Shown here: positions 16,217 to 24,227 of the stretch, piece after piece | Numbering within the stretch: the first letter of the stretch is position 1 | Layout of the letters: every line of letters starts with the position of its first letter | Source of the DNA: Pseudomonas fluorescens | GTDB lineage: Bacteria; Pseudomonadota; Gammaproteobacteria; Pseudomonadales; Pseudomonadaceae | Length of the DNA: 53,544 bases | Direction: 5' to 3' | NCBI RefSeq assembly: GCF_005938625.1 | Contig: NZ_VCNJ01000080.1 | Span: 1 to 53,544, forward strand | Notes under the pieces: generated by a model | Seen by the model: the letters and a program-made list of their open reading frames with translations, nothing else | Told to the model about the DNA's origin: nothing | Databases searched by the model: none | Translations under genes and position numbers: made by a program

Positions 16217-16475
16217 GACGTCATCCTCAAGCATTGGCAGTGACTGCGTCTGGCAACGATAGCCCCCTCAAGCCATAGCGCCAGCACCGTTTGGCTGACA
16301 CTCAAGGGTCTGGCGGATTTCGCCCGCGTATTTTTTCGCCGGCCAGCTAAGATTGATCAATGGTGAACCTTATCCCGGCCAGACCGGTCGATAGCTGCAA
16401 CCCCGACCCGGTTTGCCGGCGCCCTTGCACCCAAGGGTGATACCCGGCTTGCTTCACTTTCTGGAGAACGCCCCC

Positions 16476-17198
16476 GTGATATCGACCGTACACATCGCCA
16501 GGCTCAAAGCATGGGGCGCCCATGGTTTTACCGCGACTGGCGTGGTCACCGCTTTTCTGGCCACCCTCGCCCTGCTGGAAAACCAGCCGACCCACTGCCT
16601 CATGTGGCTGGGCGTGGCGTTGATTGTCGACGGCCTCGACGGCGCGCTGGCGCGCAAGGTCAACGTGCAATCGGTGCTGCCGAGCTTCGACGGTTCGATC
16701 CTTGATCTGGTGATCGATTACCTGACGTATGTATTCATTCCGGCACTGTTCATCTATCGCTACATTCCATTGCCCGACTACACCTTGCTGCTGACCGTGT
16801 CGCTGATCCTGGTGTCGTCGCTGTTCTGCTTCTGCAACGTCAATATGAAGAGCAAGGACAACTACTTCGTCGGGTTTCCGGCGGCGTGGAATGTGGTCGC
16901 GCTGTGCCTGTACATCATTGGGCCGGGGCCGTGGGTTACTTTCCTGACGGTGATCGGTCTGGCGTTGCTGACGGTGACACGGATGAAATTCCTGCACCCG
17001 TTCCGTGTGCGTCGGTTCATGCCGATCAACATTGCGGTGACGGCGATCTGGCTGCTGTGCAGTTTGTCGCTGGTGCTGAATCACCCGGTGATCAATCCGT
17101 TGGTGATGGGTTTGTGGTTGCTGATGTCGGCGTACTTTTTGGGGATCTGCATCTGGCGCACGGCGCTGGAGTGGTTTGATCGGCCGCAGGTGAAATAA
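16476..17198 (+). CDS. pcs: phosphatidylcholine synthase
   Basis: A 240-residue integral membrane enzyme that condenses CDP-diacylglycerol with choline to give phosphatidylcholine, as found in host-associated bacteria. The CDP-alcohol phosphotransferase signature is present in the variant seen in Pcs: DGLDGALAR, then FDGSILDLVID with the spaced Asp residues. About eight hydrophobic segments follow. GTG 16476 is chosen because CTGGAGAACG lies directly upstream and gives the family's usual length; the frame opens earlier at 16413 without support. It is convergent with the methyltransferase gene, and a long hairpin lies between them. The product requires choline taken from outside the cell. Confidence 0.9.
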   Translation: MISTVHIARLKAWGAHGFTATGVVTAFLATLALLENQPTHCLMWLGVALIVDGLDGALARKVNVQSVLPSFDGSILDLVIDYLTYVFIPALFIYRYIPLPDYTLLLTVSLILVSSLFCFCNVNMKSKDNYFVGFPAAWNVVALCLYIIGPGPWVTFLTVIGLALLTVTRMKFLHPFRVRRFMPINIAVTAIWLLCSLSLVLNHPVINPLVMGLWLLMSAYFLGICIWRTALEWFDRPQVK

Positions 17199-17224
17199 GC
17201 TCCAGAACCCAACACAAATCCATT

Positions 17225-17310
17225 GTAGGAGTGAGCCTGCTCGCGATAGCGGTCTGTCAGTTGAATATTTTTGACTGAAAGACCGCTATCGCGAGCAGGC
17301 TCACTCCTAC
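17225..17310. repeat. long inverted repeat, REPIN-like
   Basis: Arms of 36 bp (GTAGGAGTGAGCCTGCTCGC and onward) pair with one mismatch around a 14-base AT-rich loop. It is a hybrid of the REP types in this window and sits between two convergent genes, where it likely terminates both transcripts. Confidence 0.88.
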
Positions 17311-17344
17311 AGGGATCGCAATAGATTCGAAAACCGTGTGTGAC

Positions 17345-18157
17345 TCAGCGTTTAGTGATCACCACCTCCAGATATTCACTCGGCACCACCAGCGAACTCT
17401 CCCCCGCCCGATTCAAACGATTGAGCAAATCCGCCAGATCATTTTCCAGCGCCTGTCCGCTCTCCGGCGGCAGTGCCGCGAAGGCCTTGTGCACCGGCCC
17501 GTACCAATGGCGGAAAATGTCGATGAAGTGCGCGGCCGAGCGATAGCGAAAATTGAACTCGCGCCGCGTCACACGCAGCAGAAAATCGCGGTCATCGAAA
17601 TGCTTGTGCAGCCACGCATCAGAGCCCCAATTCGACGGCGGTTGTGCACCGGCAGGTGGTGGCAAATGCCGGCCGAGGGTCTTGAACATCTGGCCAACGA
17701 AACCTTCCGGCGTCCAGTTGGCCAGACCGATCCGCCCGCCACGGCGACAAACCCGGCCCAGTTCAGCAGCGGCCTTGTCCTGATCCGGTGCGAACATTAC
17801 GCCAAAGGTCGACAGCACGGCGTCACAGCTCTCGTCGGCGAACGGCAGCGCTTCGGCATCGGCCACCTGAAACGTCACGTCCAGATGCTCCGCGCGGGCG
17901 CGATCCTGGCCACGTTCCAGCAGCGCCGCGACGTAATCGGTGGACGTCACCAGACAACCGCGTCGCGCCGCTGCCAGCGTCGCATTACCGTTTCCGGCAG
18001 CGACATCCAGCACCTCTTCATCGCAACGCAGATCGCAGGTTTCGGCGAGGTTTTCGCCGACGATCTGCAACGTCGTGCCAATTACGGCGTAGTCGCCGCT
18101 GGCCCAGGCGACTTTCTGGCGTTCTTTCAAGGCAGTCAGATCAATCGGGGTACTCAT
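17345..18157 (-). CDS. class I SAM-dependent methyltransferase
   Basis: A 270-residue methyltransferase of the UbiE/Methyltransf_11 style. SAM-binding motifs are VLDVAAGNGNAT, then TDYVAALL and ADAEALPFAD; LSTFGVMFAPD and GGRIGLANWTPEG complete the core. The C-terminal half is a substrate cap with no recognisable specificity. The start ATG 18157 has GCGGAGTTC about ten bases upstream. An ATG at 18193 overlaps the stop of the DUF4242 gene as ATGA and could start a 282-residue form by coupling. Both genes are surely co-transcribed. The substrate is unknown. Confidence 0.85.
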   Translation of the reverse strand: MSTPIDLTALKERQKVAWASGDYAVIGTTLQIVGENLAETCDLRCDEEVLDVAAGNGNATLAAARRGCLVTSTDYVAALLERGQDRARAEHLDVTFQVADAEALPFADESCDAVLSTFGVMFAPDQDKAAAELGRVCRRGGRIGLANWTPEGFVGQMFKTLGRHLPPPAGAQPPSNWGSDAWLHKHFDDRDFLLRVTRREFNFRYRSAAHFIDIFRHWYGPVHKAFAALPPESGQALENDLADLLNRLNRAGESSLVVPSEYLEVVITKR

Positions 18158-18189
18158 AAGAGTGAACTCCGCTGCGGTGGGGTCGGTGC

Positions 18190-18462
18190 TCATTCGGCCG
18201 TCGTCGGATCGATGACCGTCACCACACGCGCCACACTGTTGGCCGGAAATCCTCCAAGCCTGGCGTGTTCGCGTACCTGCTCTTCGTCAGGTGCGATGTA
18301 CACGCAATAGACCTTGTCAGCGGTGACGTAACTCTGCAGCCACTGCACTTGCGGACCGAGATCGCGCAACGCCTGACAAGACGTTTGCGACACGGCTTTG
18401 AGCTCTACTTCCGACAGCTTTCCGGCTCCTGGAATCTCGCGTTCAATCACGAACTTCGGCAT
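18190..18462 (-). CDS. DUF4242 domain-containing protein
   Basis: A 90-residue ferredoxin-like alpha/beta protein of the DUF4242 family, sometimes labelled nickel-binding. The pattern MPKFVIEREIPGAGKLSE, a central WLQSYVTADKVYCVYIAPDEE block and HARLGGFPANSV are typical. The function is not established. GCGAGGTTGCC precedes ATG 18462. It lies directly upstream of the methyltransferase with a four-base overlap if the early start is used. No export signal is present. Confidence 0.83.
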   Translation of the reverse strand: MPKFVIEREIPGAGKLSEVELKAVSQTSCQALRDLGPQVQWLQSYVTADKVYCVYIAPDEEQVREHARLGGFPANSVARVVTVIDPTTAE

Positions 18463-18687
18463 GGCAACCTCGCGTTCTTTTTATGTGGCAGGGCCGGCAG
18501 TGACCCTGCTCACGCACTATCGCGCCGAGGCCGCTCGGCGTCCCTGCCAATCGTCTGGCAACCCTGTAAAACCGAGGGTTTGCCGATGAGCGGTGGAAAT
18601 CTGTAAAGGGTCTGGAACACCTTGAGGATTGCCAAGGTTGGGGGATTGGTTTCTGATGCGTTCTCGCTTCTGGAACGGACTCGACCG

Positions 18688-19149
18688 ATGTCACTGAAAC
18701 TCGATTGGCTCGCGCATCACATGAATCACAGCGACCTATTTGCTCAATGGATCCACCAACAATTCCCCTACGAATACGTCGACCACCCGCTGACCGATTG
18801 GCAGCGTGAATTTGCTGAGGGCCAAGGCAATGGCGACTGGTCCTGCCTGATCGCCATGGACGGTGAGCATCTGCTCGGCGGCGCCGCGCTGGCACGCGAT
18901 GACCTCGCCCTGCGCCCTGATCTCGGACCTTGGCTGGCCTGCGTGTTCGTCAGTCCTGAAGCACGCGGGCAAGGGTTGGCGGAGCGTTTGATTGCAGGGA
19001 TTTGTCAGGAGGCGAAAGACTGCGGCTTTGCGCGCCTGTATCTGCACACACAGAACAAACAGGACTACTACGCCAAGCGCGGCTGGGAGGTCCTGGAGCG
19101 TTTTCACGCCTGGGACAACGAACAATGGCTCATGGTCCGCGACCTCTGA
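18688..19149 (+). CDS. GNAT-family N-acetyltransferase
   Basis: A 153-residue acetyl-CoA-dependent acyltransferase. The CoA-binding motif A is CVFVSPEARGQGLAERLIAG (V-x5-RGQGLA), and the C-terminal LYLHTQNKQDYYAKRGWEVLER strand-turn is typical of the fold. The substrate is not evident. ATG 18688 (MSLKLDW) is preferred over an in-frame start at 18622, though its ribosome site (GGAACGG) is distant. It is convergent with the DipZ-like gene, 17 bp apart. Confidence 0.85.
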   Translation: MSLKLDWLAHHMNHSDLFAQWIHQQFPYEYVDHPLTDWQREFAEGQGNGDWSCLIAMDGEHLLGGAALARDDLALRPDLGPWLACVFVSPEARGQGLAERLIAGICQEAKDCGFARLYLHTQNKQDYYAKRGWEVLERFHAWDNEQWLMVRDL

Positions 19150-19166
19150 GCCATTGATATTGCTGA

Positions 19167-20378
19167 TCAGGCCGCAGGCGCCTTCGCCTCCAGCAGCAAC
19201 TGCTGGATCATCTGTTCCTGAGCTTCGTAGCGACCTTCGCCGAAGTGGCTGTAACGCACCTGCCCCTTGGCGTCGATCAGGTAATGCGCCGGCCAGTACT
19301 GGTTGTCGAAGTTGCGCCAGATCGCATAGTTGTTGTCGATGGCTACCGGGTAGGTAATGCCGAGTTTTTTCACCTGATCCTTGACGTTGTCGATGATCCG
19401 CTCGTAACCGTATTCCGGGGTGTGGACGCCGATCACCACGAGGCCGTCTTTTTCGTACTTCTTCGCCCAGTCTTTGACGTACGGCAGGGTGTGCTGGCAG
19501 TTGATGCAGTCGTAGGTCCAGAAATCCACCAGCACCACTTTGCCGCGCAGGGCTTCGGCGCTCAGCTCAGGTGAGTTCAGCCATTGCACCGCGCCGGCCA
19601 GTGACGGCATCGCGCCTTTGCCCTCCTCCATCGGCGAGTCCGCGCGGACTTTGCTGACAAAGTAGTCGACCGCTTTCGGCACGTTTTCCAGCACGCTTTT
19701 TTCGACACTGGCTACCCCCTCAGAGGAGGTGTTCGCCAGCAAGGTTTTATCCAGGCCAGTGGCAATCACCGCTGCCGTCGCCAGTACCGCAACCCCGGCA
19801 CCACGACGCAACCAACCGGTGAACGGGATCGACGGTTTCAGGCGGTTGACCAGGCCGCGCCCGGTGAAGATCAGCGTGCCCAGCGACAATGCACTGCCGG
19901 CGCCGTAAGCCAGCAGCAACAGACTGGTCTGCGCGTTGGCGCCTTGCAGAATGGCACCGGTGAGGATCACGCCGAGAATAGGCCCGGCGCAGGGTGCCCA
20001 CAGCAGCCCCGTGGCCACGCCGAGCATGATCGAGCCCATCGACCCGGCCTTTTTCCGAGTATCCGGGTCAAGACGATTGCCCAGCATAACAAAGGGACGT
20101 GTCAGCCAGTCGCCGATGCGCGCCGAGATCAGCGACAGGGCGAACACGCTCATCACGATCAGTGCGACGTATCGTCCGCTGTTGCTGGCCTGGATCACCC
20201 ATTCGCTGCTGACGACCGCCAGGCTTGAGATCAGCGCGAAGGTCAAGGCCATGCCGCCGAGGGTCAGCAGTATCGAGGTGCGGCTGCGTTGGGCACCGGC
20301 AAACAGGAACGGCACCACCGGCAGAATGCAGGGGCTGAGCACGGTCAGCAGACCGCCGAGGAATGCGATGAGGTACAT
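19167..20378 (-). CDS. DipZ-like CcdA/thioredoxin membrane protein
   Basis: A 403-residue membrane protein that should carry reducing power from the cytoplasm to the periplasm. The N-terminal half is a CcdA/DsbD-type module with about six membrane helices and the paired redox cysteines in LSPCILPVVP and LWAPCAGPILG. A linker of about 50 residues leads to a TlpA/AhpC-like thioredoxin domain (about 255-395) with the active site WTYDCINCQ, later followed by PVAIDNNYAIWRNF and YWPAHYLID, typical of DipZ. The first two residues overlap no other gene. The secreted repeat protein and the DUF2790 gene lie just upstream on the same strand (36 and 29 bp gaps), suggesting one operon for periplasmic thiol or redox homeostasis. 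The partner proteins are not proven. Confidence 0.88.
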   Translation of the reverse strand: MYLIAFLGGLLTVLSPCILPVVPFLFAGAQRSRTSILLTLGGMALTFALISSLAVVSSEWVIQASNSGRYVALIVMSVFALSLISARIGDWLTRPFVMLGNRLDPDTRKKAGSMGSIMLGVATGLLWAPCAGPILGVILTGAILQGANAQTSLLLLAYGAGSALSLGTLIFTGRGLVNRLKPSIPFTGWLRRGAGVAVLATAAVIATGLDKTLLANTSSEGVASVEKSVLENVPKAVDYFVSKVRADSPMEEGKGAMPSLAGAVQWLNSPELSAEALRGKVVLVDFWTYDCINCQHTLPYVKDWAKKYEKDGLVVIGVHTPEYGYERIIDNVKDQVKKLGITYPVAIDNNYAIWRNFDNQYWPAHYLIDAKGQVRYSHFGEGRYEAQEQMIQQLLLEAKAPAA

Positions 20379-20414
20379 GGTGAGTCACCCTTGATCAATG
20401 AATGTGACGAGCAT

Positions 20415-20711
20415 TCAGACGCTCTGGCTGTCCAGCCAATGGCTTTGCGGCGTACGGCTGGCACCGTTCTCGGCAAACATCTGGCCTTGTGGCGTGCGGC
20501 TGGAACCGTCCGCGGCAAACATCTGACCCTGCGGTGTGCGGCTGGAGCCGTCCGCTGCAATCAGGCCGTCGCTGCCCTGCTTGGCCACCGGCGTCAGCTG
20601 GAAGCAGGTGCCGCTGTGGCAGCTATGCTGTTCAACCGCAGCGTTGGCGTGGGCGGCGACGCCGGCCAGGGAGAAGGCGATGGCGGTCAAAAAACGCGAT
20701 ACGTTGTTCAT
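20415..20711 (-). CDS. small secreted protein with 14-residue repeats
   Basis: A 98-residue protein with a signal peptide ending at about AHANA. The mature part has two cysteines close together (EQHSCHSGTCFQL), then three tandem 14-residue repeats of the form ADGSSRTPQGQMFA; the last is diverged (ENGASRTPQSHWLD). It has no known family that I recognise beyond being a recurring pseudomonad hypothetical. Methionine, histidine and cysteine content would suit metal binding or oxidant sensing, but that is inference. It lies between the DUF2790 gene and the DipZ-like gene and probably shares their promoter. It is also a candidate, by co-regulation only, for modification by the MNIO enzyme further along. 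Confidence 0.75.
   Translation of the reverse strand: MNNVSRFLTAIAFSLAGVAAHANAAVEQHSCHSGTCFQLTPVAKQGSDGLIAADGSSRTPQGQMFAADGSSRTPQGQMFAENGASRTPQSHWLDSQSV
20439..20564. repeat. three 42-bp in-frame tandem repeats
   Basis: Units 20439-20480, 20481-20522 and 20523-20564 are each 42 bp and encode the 14-residue repeats of the secreted protein. The two inner units are the most alike, which points to duplication. Confidence 0.85.
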
Positions 20712-20740
20712 GGGTGTTTCCTTCTATAAAGAGTGATGAC

Positions 20741-21004
20741 TCAGTTGTCGTTGTTGCAGCCGTCGGCGAATTTGCTGTAATCGAGCACGCGGGTCTGACC
20801 AGCGGAATCGAGGTAAGTCATGCGCGCCTCGACAATCCCGCAAGTCACCGAGTTGTCCTGTTTCAGCGAGATCACTTTCTGGATATCCAGGTGGGTGCCG
20901 TAGGTGTAGGTTTGCGCGGTGACAGCGGCTTCGGCACGGGCCGACAGCGTGCAGATGTTCAGGGCGGCAAACAGGCAAGCGGCGATTACGGATTTGTTGT
21001 TCAT
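20741..21004 (-). CDS. DUF2790 domain-containing secreted protein
   Basis: An 87-residue protein with a signal peptide (to about ARAEA) and the DUF2790 pattern: TYTYGTHLDIQKVISL, then a Cys, EARMTYLDSAGQTRVLDY and a C-terminal FADGCNN. The two cysteines probably form a disulfide. The family is confined to Pseudomonas and relatives and often sits beside two-component systems; its function is unknown. It is the first gene of a leftward unit with the repeat protein and the DipZ-like gene, divergent from the response regulator. Two copies of a composite inverted/direct motif lie in the shared 297-bp upstream region. Confidence 0.85.
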   Translation of the reverse strand: MNNKSVIAACLFAALNICTLSARAEAAVTAQTYTYGTHLDIQKVISLKQDNSVTCGIVEARMTYLDSAGQTRVLDYSKFADGCNNDN

Positions 21005-21120
21005 GGCGTTTTCCTCGAGGCTTCAGTGGGTTTGAGCCGAGGCGATCTGTGTGGGCCTCGATGGAGCCTATTTGAGGCTCGCGAGGTATCGCGTCTGTGT
21101 CAGGAACAGGCGCGTTTCAA

Positions 21121-21161
21121 TCGCTGTGTATCCCTGCCATCGGGGGATACACAGCGATACA
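21121..21161. promoter_or_regulatory. composite motif copy A (GTGTATC/GATACAC)
   Basis: TCGCTGTGTATCCC (21121-21134) and its exact complement GGGATACACAGCGA (21144-21157) form a perfect 14-bp inverted repeat around a 9-base loop. Within it GTGTATC and GATACAC start 20 bp apart, and a further GATACA begins 10 bp later (21156). Direct repeats at 10-bp spacing are what OmpR-type regulators bind. It lies in the divergent region between the DUF2790 and response regulator genes. Confidence 0.7.
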
Positions 21162-21193
21162 AAACCCTGGAAAATTCGCGTTTTTGCGTTCCC

Positions 21194-21229
21194 GTGTATC
21201 CACCGATGCGGCAGATACACTGCAATACA
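21194..21229. promoter_or_regulatory. composite motif copy B
   Basis: GTGTATC at 21194, GATACAC at 21214 and AATACA at 21224 repeat the exact 20-bp and 10-bp spacing of copy A. A TATAGA at 21259 could be the -10 box of the response regulator gene, which would place these half-sites at about -35 to -55, the usual activator position for OmpR-family proteins. Confidence 0.65.
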
Positions 21230-21301
21230 AAGGCAGGCAGGCGAGCCATTGAAGGCTCTATAGACTGCACGGAATTCCCCTTCTGACTGAGGCTTGAACC
21301 G

Positions 21302-22042
21302 ATGGATCATGTCGATCACATTCTCATCGTCGACGACGACCGAGAGATCCGTGAACTGGTGGGCAACTACCTGAAGAAAAACGGCCTGCGCACCACCGTG
21401 GTCGCCGATGGCCGGCAGATGCGCAGCTTTCTCGAAGCCAACACCGTCGACCTGATCGTGCTAGACATCATGATGCCCGGCGACGATGGCCTGCAGCTGT
21501 GCCGCGAACTGCGCGTGGGCAAACACAAGGCCACGCCGGTGCTGATGCTGACCGCGCGCAACGATGAAACCGACCGCATCATCGGCCTGGAAATGGGCGC
21601 CGACGATTACCTGACCAAACCGTTCGCCGCCCGCGAATTGCTCGCGCGGATCAACGCCGTGCTGCGCCGTACGCGAATGCTGCCGCCGAATCTGGTGGTC
21701 ACCGAGGCCGGTCGTTTGCTGGCTTTCGGGCGTTGGCAACTGGACACCTCGGCCCGTCACCTGCTCGACGAGGACGGCACCATGGTCGCCCTCAGCGGCG
21801 CCGAATACCGTTTGCTGCGGGTCTTTCTCGATCACCCGCAACGGGTACTCAGCCGCGATCAACTGCTCAACCTGACCCAGGGCCGCGATGCCGATCTGTT
21901 CGACCGTTCGATCGATTTGCTGGTCAGCCGTTTGCGTCAGCGTCTGCTCGATGATGCGCGCGAGCCGGCCTACATCAAGACCGTGCGCAGCGAAGGTTAC
22001 GTATTCTCGCTGCCGGTCGAGATTCTCGGTGCCCCGGCATGA
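21302..22042 (+). CDS. OmpR-family response regulator
   Basis: A 246-residue two-component regulator. The receiver domain (about 5-120) has the acidic pocket DDD at 11-13, phospho-acceptor Asp55 in VLDIMMPG, and Lys106 in LTKPF. The C-terminal winged helix (about 140-238) carries RLLRVFLDHPQRVLSRDQLL and SIDLLVSRLRQRL, with YIKTVRSEGYVF at the end. GAGGCTTG precedes ATG 21302. Its last codons overlap the kinase start (ATGA), so the pair is co-translated. Two composite GATACA motifs stand directly upstream, which suggests autoregulation and control of the divergent DUF2790 unit. The signal is unknown. Confidence 0.94.
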   Translation: MDHVDHILIVDDDREIRELVGNYLKKNGLRTTVVADGRQMRSFLEANTVDLIVLDIMMPGDDGLQLCRELRVGKHKATPVLMLTARNDETDRIIGLEMGADDYLTKPFAARELLARINAVLRRTRMLPPNLVVTEAGRLLAFGRWQLDTSARHLLDEDGTMVALSGAEYRLLRVFLDHPQRVLSRDQLLNLTQGRDADLFDRSIDLLVSRLRQRLLDDAREPAYIKTVRSEGYVFSLPVEILGAPA

Positions 22043-23346
22043 GCGTCAATCTGCACTGGCCGCGCACCCTCGCCTCGCGCCTGTCGCTGATTTTCCTGAT
22101 CGGCCTGCTACTCGCTCAGGCGCTGTCGTTCGGCGCGCAGTATTACGAACGTTACCAAAGCGCCAAGAACACCATGCTCGGCAATCTGGAAACCGACGTG
22201 TCGACCTCAATTGCGATCCTCGATCGCCTGCCTGCCGAAGAGCGTCCTGCCTGGCTCGAGCGTCTGGCGCGAAAAAATTATGGCTACCTGCTGAGCGAAG
22301 GCGAACCGGGCACGCCGATTGAGGCCAGTGATGTGCCGGTGGCTGTCACCTCGATCACCGAAGCCATTGGTGAACGCTATCCGCTGACCTTCACCGACAT
22401 TCCCGGGCCGAAGAAACACTTTCAGGGCCATCTGCGCCTGAACGACGGCAGCCCGGTGACCATCGACGTGCGCCCCGCCATGGTCCCGTTGTCACCGTGG
22501 TTGCCGGCGGTCCTGCTCGGCCAACTGGCACTGATGATCGCCTGCACCTGGCTGGCCGTACGCATTGCGGTCCGCCCGTTGACCCGGCTGGCCGACGCCG
22601 TGGAAACCCTAGACCCCAACGCCCACCCGATCAACCTCGACGAAAGCGGCCCGAATGAAGTGGTTTACGCGGCGCGGGCGTTCAACACGATGCAGGCGCG
22701 CATCGCTGCCTACCTCAAAGAACGCATGCAACTGCTGGCGGCGATTTCCCATGACCTGCAAACGCCGATCACGCGGATGAAACTGCGCGCCGAGCTCATG
22801 GACGATTGCGTCGAGAAAGACAAACTGTGGAATGACCTCAGCGAGATGGAGCATCTGGTGCGCGAAGGCGTGGCCTATGCACGCAGCATCCATGGCTCGA
22901 CCGAGGAAAGCCGCCGGACCAACATGGATTCCTTTCTCGAAAGCCTGGTGTTCGACTATCAGGACATGGGCAAGCAGGTGCAACTGGTCGGCAAGAGCGC
23001 GGCGGTCATCGACACTCGGCCCCATGCCTTGCGCCGTGTTCTGGTGAACCTCACCGACAACGCGCTGAAATTTGCCGGCGCCGCCGAAGTCTGGGTGGAA
23101 GCCAACAAAGGCAACCTGGCAATCACCGTCATGGATCGTGGCCCGGGCATCGCCGAAGCCGAACTGGCGCAGGTGCTGCAACCGTTCTATCGCGTGGAAA
23201 ACTCACGCAATCGCGACACCGGCGGCACCGGCCTGGGATTGGCCATCGCTCAGCAACTGGCCATGGCGTTGGGCGGCTCGCTGACCTTGAGCAATCGCGA
23301 GGGTGGCGGGTTGTGTGCGGAACTGAAACTCCCCCTGCACTCCTGA
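22039..23346 (+). CDS. sensor histidine kinase
   Basis: A 435-residue inner-membrane kinase paired with the preceding regulator. Membrane helices are at about 13-33 and 153-177, enclosing a periplasmic sensor of about 120 residues with no family I can name. HAMP follows (about 178-230), then the H-box with phospho-His238 in AAISHDLQTPITRMK. The ATPase domain has the N-box LVNLTDNALKFAG, the G1 box DRGPGIAE and the GGTGLGLAIAQQLA block. It starts inside the regulator's stop codon. A REPIN follows the stop. A periplasmic stimulus is implied; redox or metal stress would fit the neighbours but is not shown. Confidence 0.94.
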   Translation: MSVNLHWPRTLASRLSLIFLIGLLLAQALSFGAQYYERYQSAKNTMLGNLETDVSTSIAILDRLPAEERPAWLERLARKNYGYLLSEGEPGTPIEASDVPVAVTSITEAIGERYPLTFTDIPGPKKHFQGHLRLNDGSPVTIDVRPAMVPLSPWLPAVLLGQLALMIACTWLAVRIAVRPLTRLADAVETLDPNAHPINLDESGPNEVVYAARAFNTMQARIAAYLKERMQLLAAISHDLQTPITRMKLRAELMDDCVEKDKLWNDLSEMEHLVREGVAYARSIHGSTEESRRTNMDSFLESLVFDYQDMGKQVQLVGKSAAVIDTRPHALRRVLVNLTDNALKFAGAAEVWVEANKGNLAITVMDRGPGIAEAELAQVLQPFYRVENSRNRDTGGTGLGLAIAQQLAMALGGSLTLSNREGGGLCAELKLPLHS

Positions 23347-23361
23347 TAACAGCGAAACTCC

Positions 23362-23453
23362 CTGTGGGAGCGAGCTTGCTCGCGAAGGCGTCCTGTCAGC
23401 CGATGTTCAGGTTGACTGACAGATCGCTTTCGCGAGCAAGCTCGCTCCCACAG
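23362..23453. repeat. REPIN (GTGGGAGCGAGC type)
   Basis: A well-conserved inverted pair of GTGGGAGCGAGCTTGCTCGC lies between the convergent histidine kinase and DUF2063 genes. Its inner bases CTGTCAG and CTGACAG also pair, giving a long hairpin. Confidence 0.88.
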
Positions 23454-23474
23454 TGTGCGGCGCAATATTAGCGC

Positions 23475-24227
23475 TCAAGGTGCCAGTCCAATCACTTGGT
23501 CCTCATGCATCTGCCGCAACAACACCAGACCGTTGTCCATGAACGAATTGCCGGCAGACTGCCCCGCCTCCCGCGCCAGACCTTGCAACTGCTCGCGCCC
23601 CGTCAACGACGCAAACTCAGTGATGCGCTGCAACAACCGCCAAGCCAACGGACTCAGCCCGGAAAACTTCACACTCCAGTCCGCCGCACGCCGCACCAGC
23701 AAAAACGTCGGTTGGTCCGGTGGCGAGGCGGGCTGATTATCCGGATCGAGTTCATGCACCGGCCACGCATACGCCAACGGCCAGGCCAGTGCCGATATCT
23801 GCAGCGGGCGTTCCAGCAACAGCGCCGGATCGCTTGGCGGCATCGCCTGAGCATCGGACTGCTGCAAAACCATCTCGACCCATTCGTAATGCGCCAGCTC
23901 CAGCAAAAACGCCGGCCACTCACCTTCGCGCATTACCTGCGGTTGCTTGGCCAGATAGTCGAGAAAGGTTTCGGCAATCTCGCCGAACTTCGGCGACTGC
24001 GCGCGCCAGTCCCGCAAAAAGCCGCGCACCAGCAAACTCCAGCGTTGCGCACCGATGATGCGGATCAACACCGGAAACGTGCCGCTCAACAGTTGCGATA
24101 CGTTGTTGAACACCAGATCGCGATAGACGTTAATCCGCGCCGCGTTCATGTCGGCCGGCGGTGGTTGATGGTCAGGATCGCGCAGATATCGGGTCAGGGC
24201 CTGTTGTTGCAGTATCAGGTTATCCAC
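23475..24227 (-). CDS. DUF2063 protein, MNIO partner (BufC/HvfC-like)
   Basis: A 250-residue protein. The N-terminal DUF2063 domain (about 1-95) shows LTRYLRDPD, ARINVYRDLVFNNVSQLLSGTF and LVRGFLRDW, the family pattern. Such proteins accompany MNIO enzymes and are thought to bind the precursor peptide; some are mislabelled as DNA-binding. The C-terminal half (about 100-250) is a second domain with HYEWVEMVL. GTG 24227 is chosen because GGGAGG lies eight bases upstream; the frame opens 39 codons earlier inside the DUF692 gene. The 8-bp overlap with that gene's end indicates translational coupling. No DUF2282-type precursor lies next to it. Confidence 0.87.
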   Translation of the reverse strand: MDNLILQQQALTRYLRDPDHQPPPADMNAARINVYRDLVFNNVSQLLSGTFPVLIRIIGAQRWSLLVRGFLRDWRAQSPKFGEIAETFLDYLAKQPQVMREGEWPAFLLELAHYEWVEMVLQQSDAQAMPPSDPALLLERPLQISALAWPLAYAWPVHELDPDNQPASPPDQPTFLLVRRAADWSVKFSGLSPLAWRLLQRITEFASLTGREQLQGLAREAGQSAGNSFMDNGLVLLRQMHEDQVIGLAP

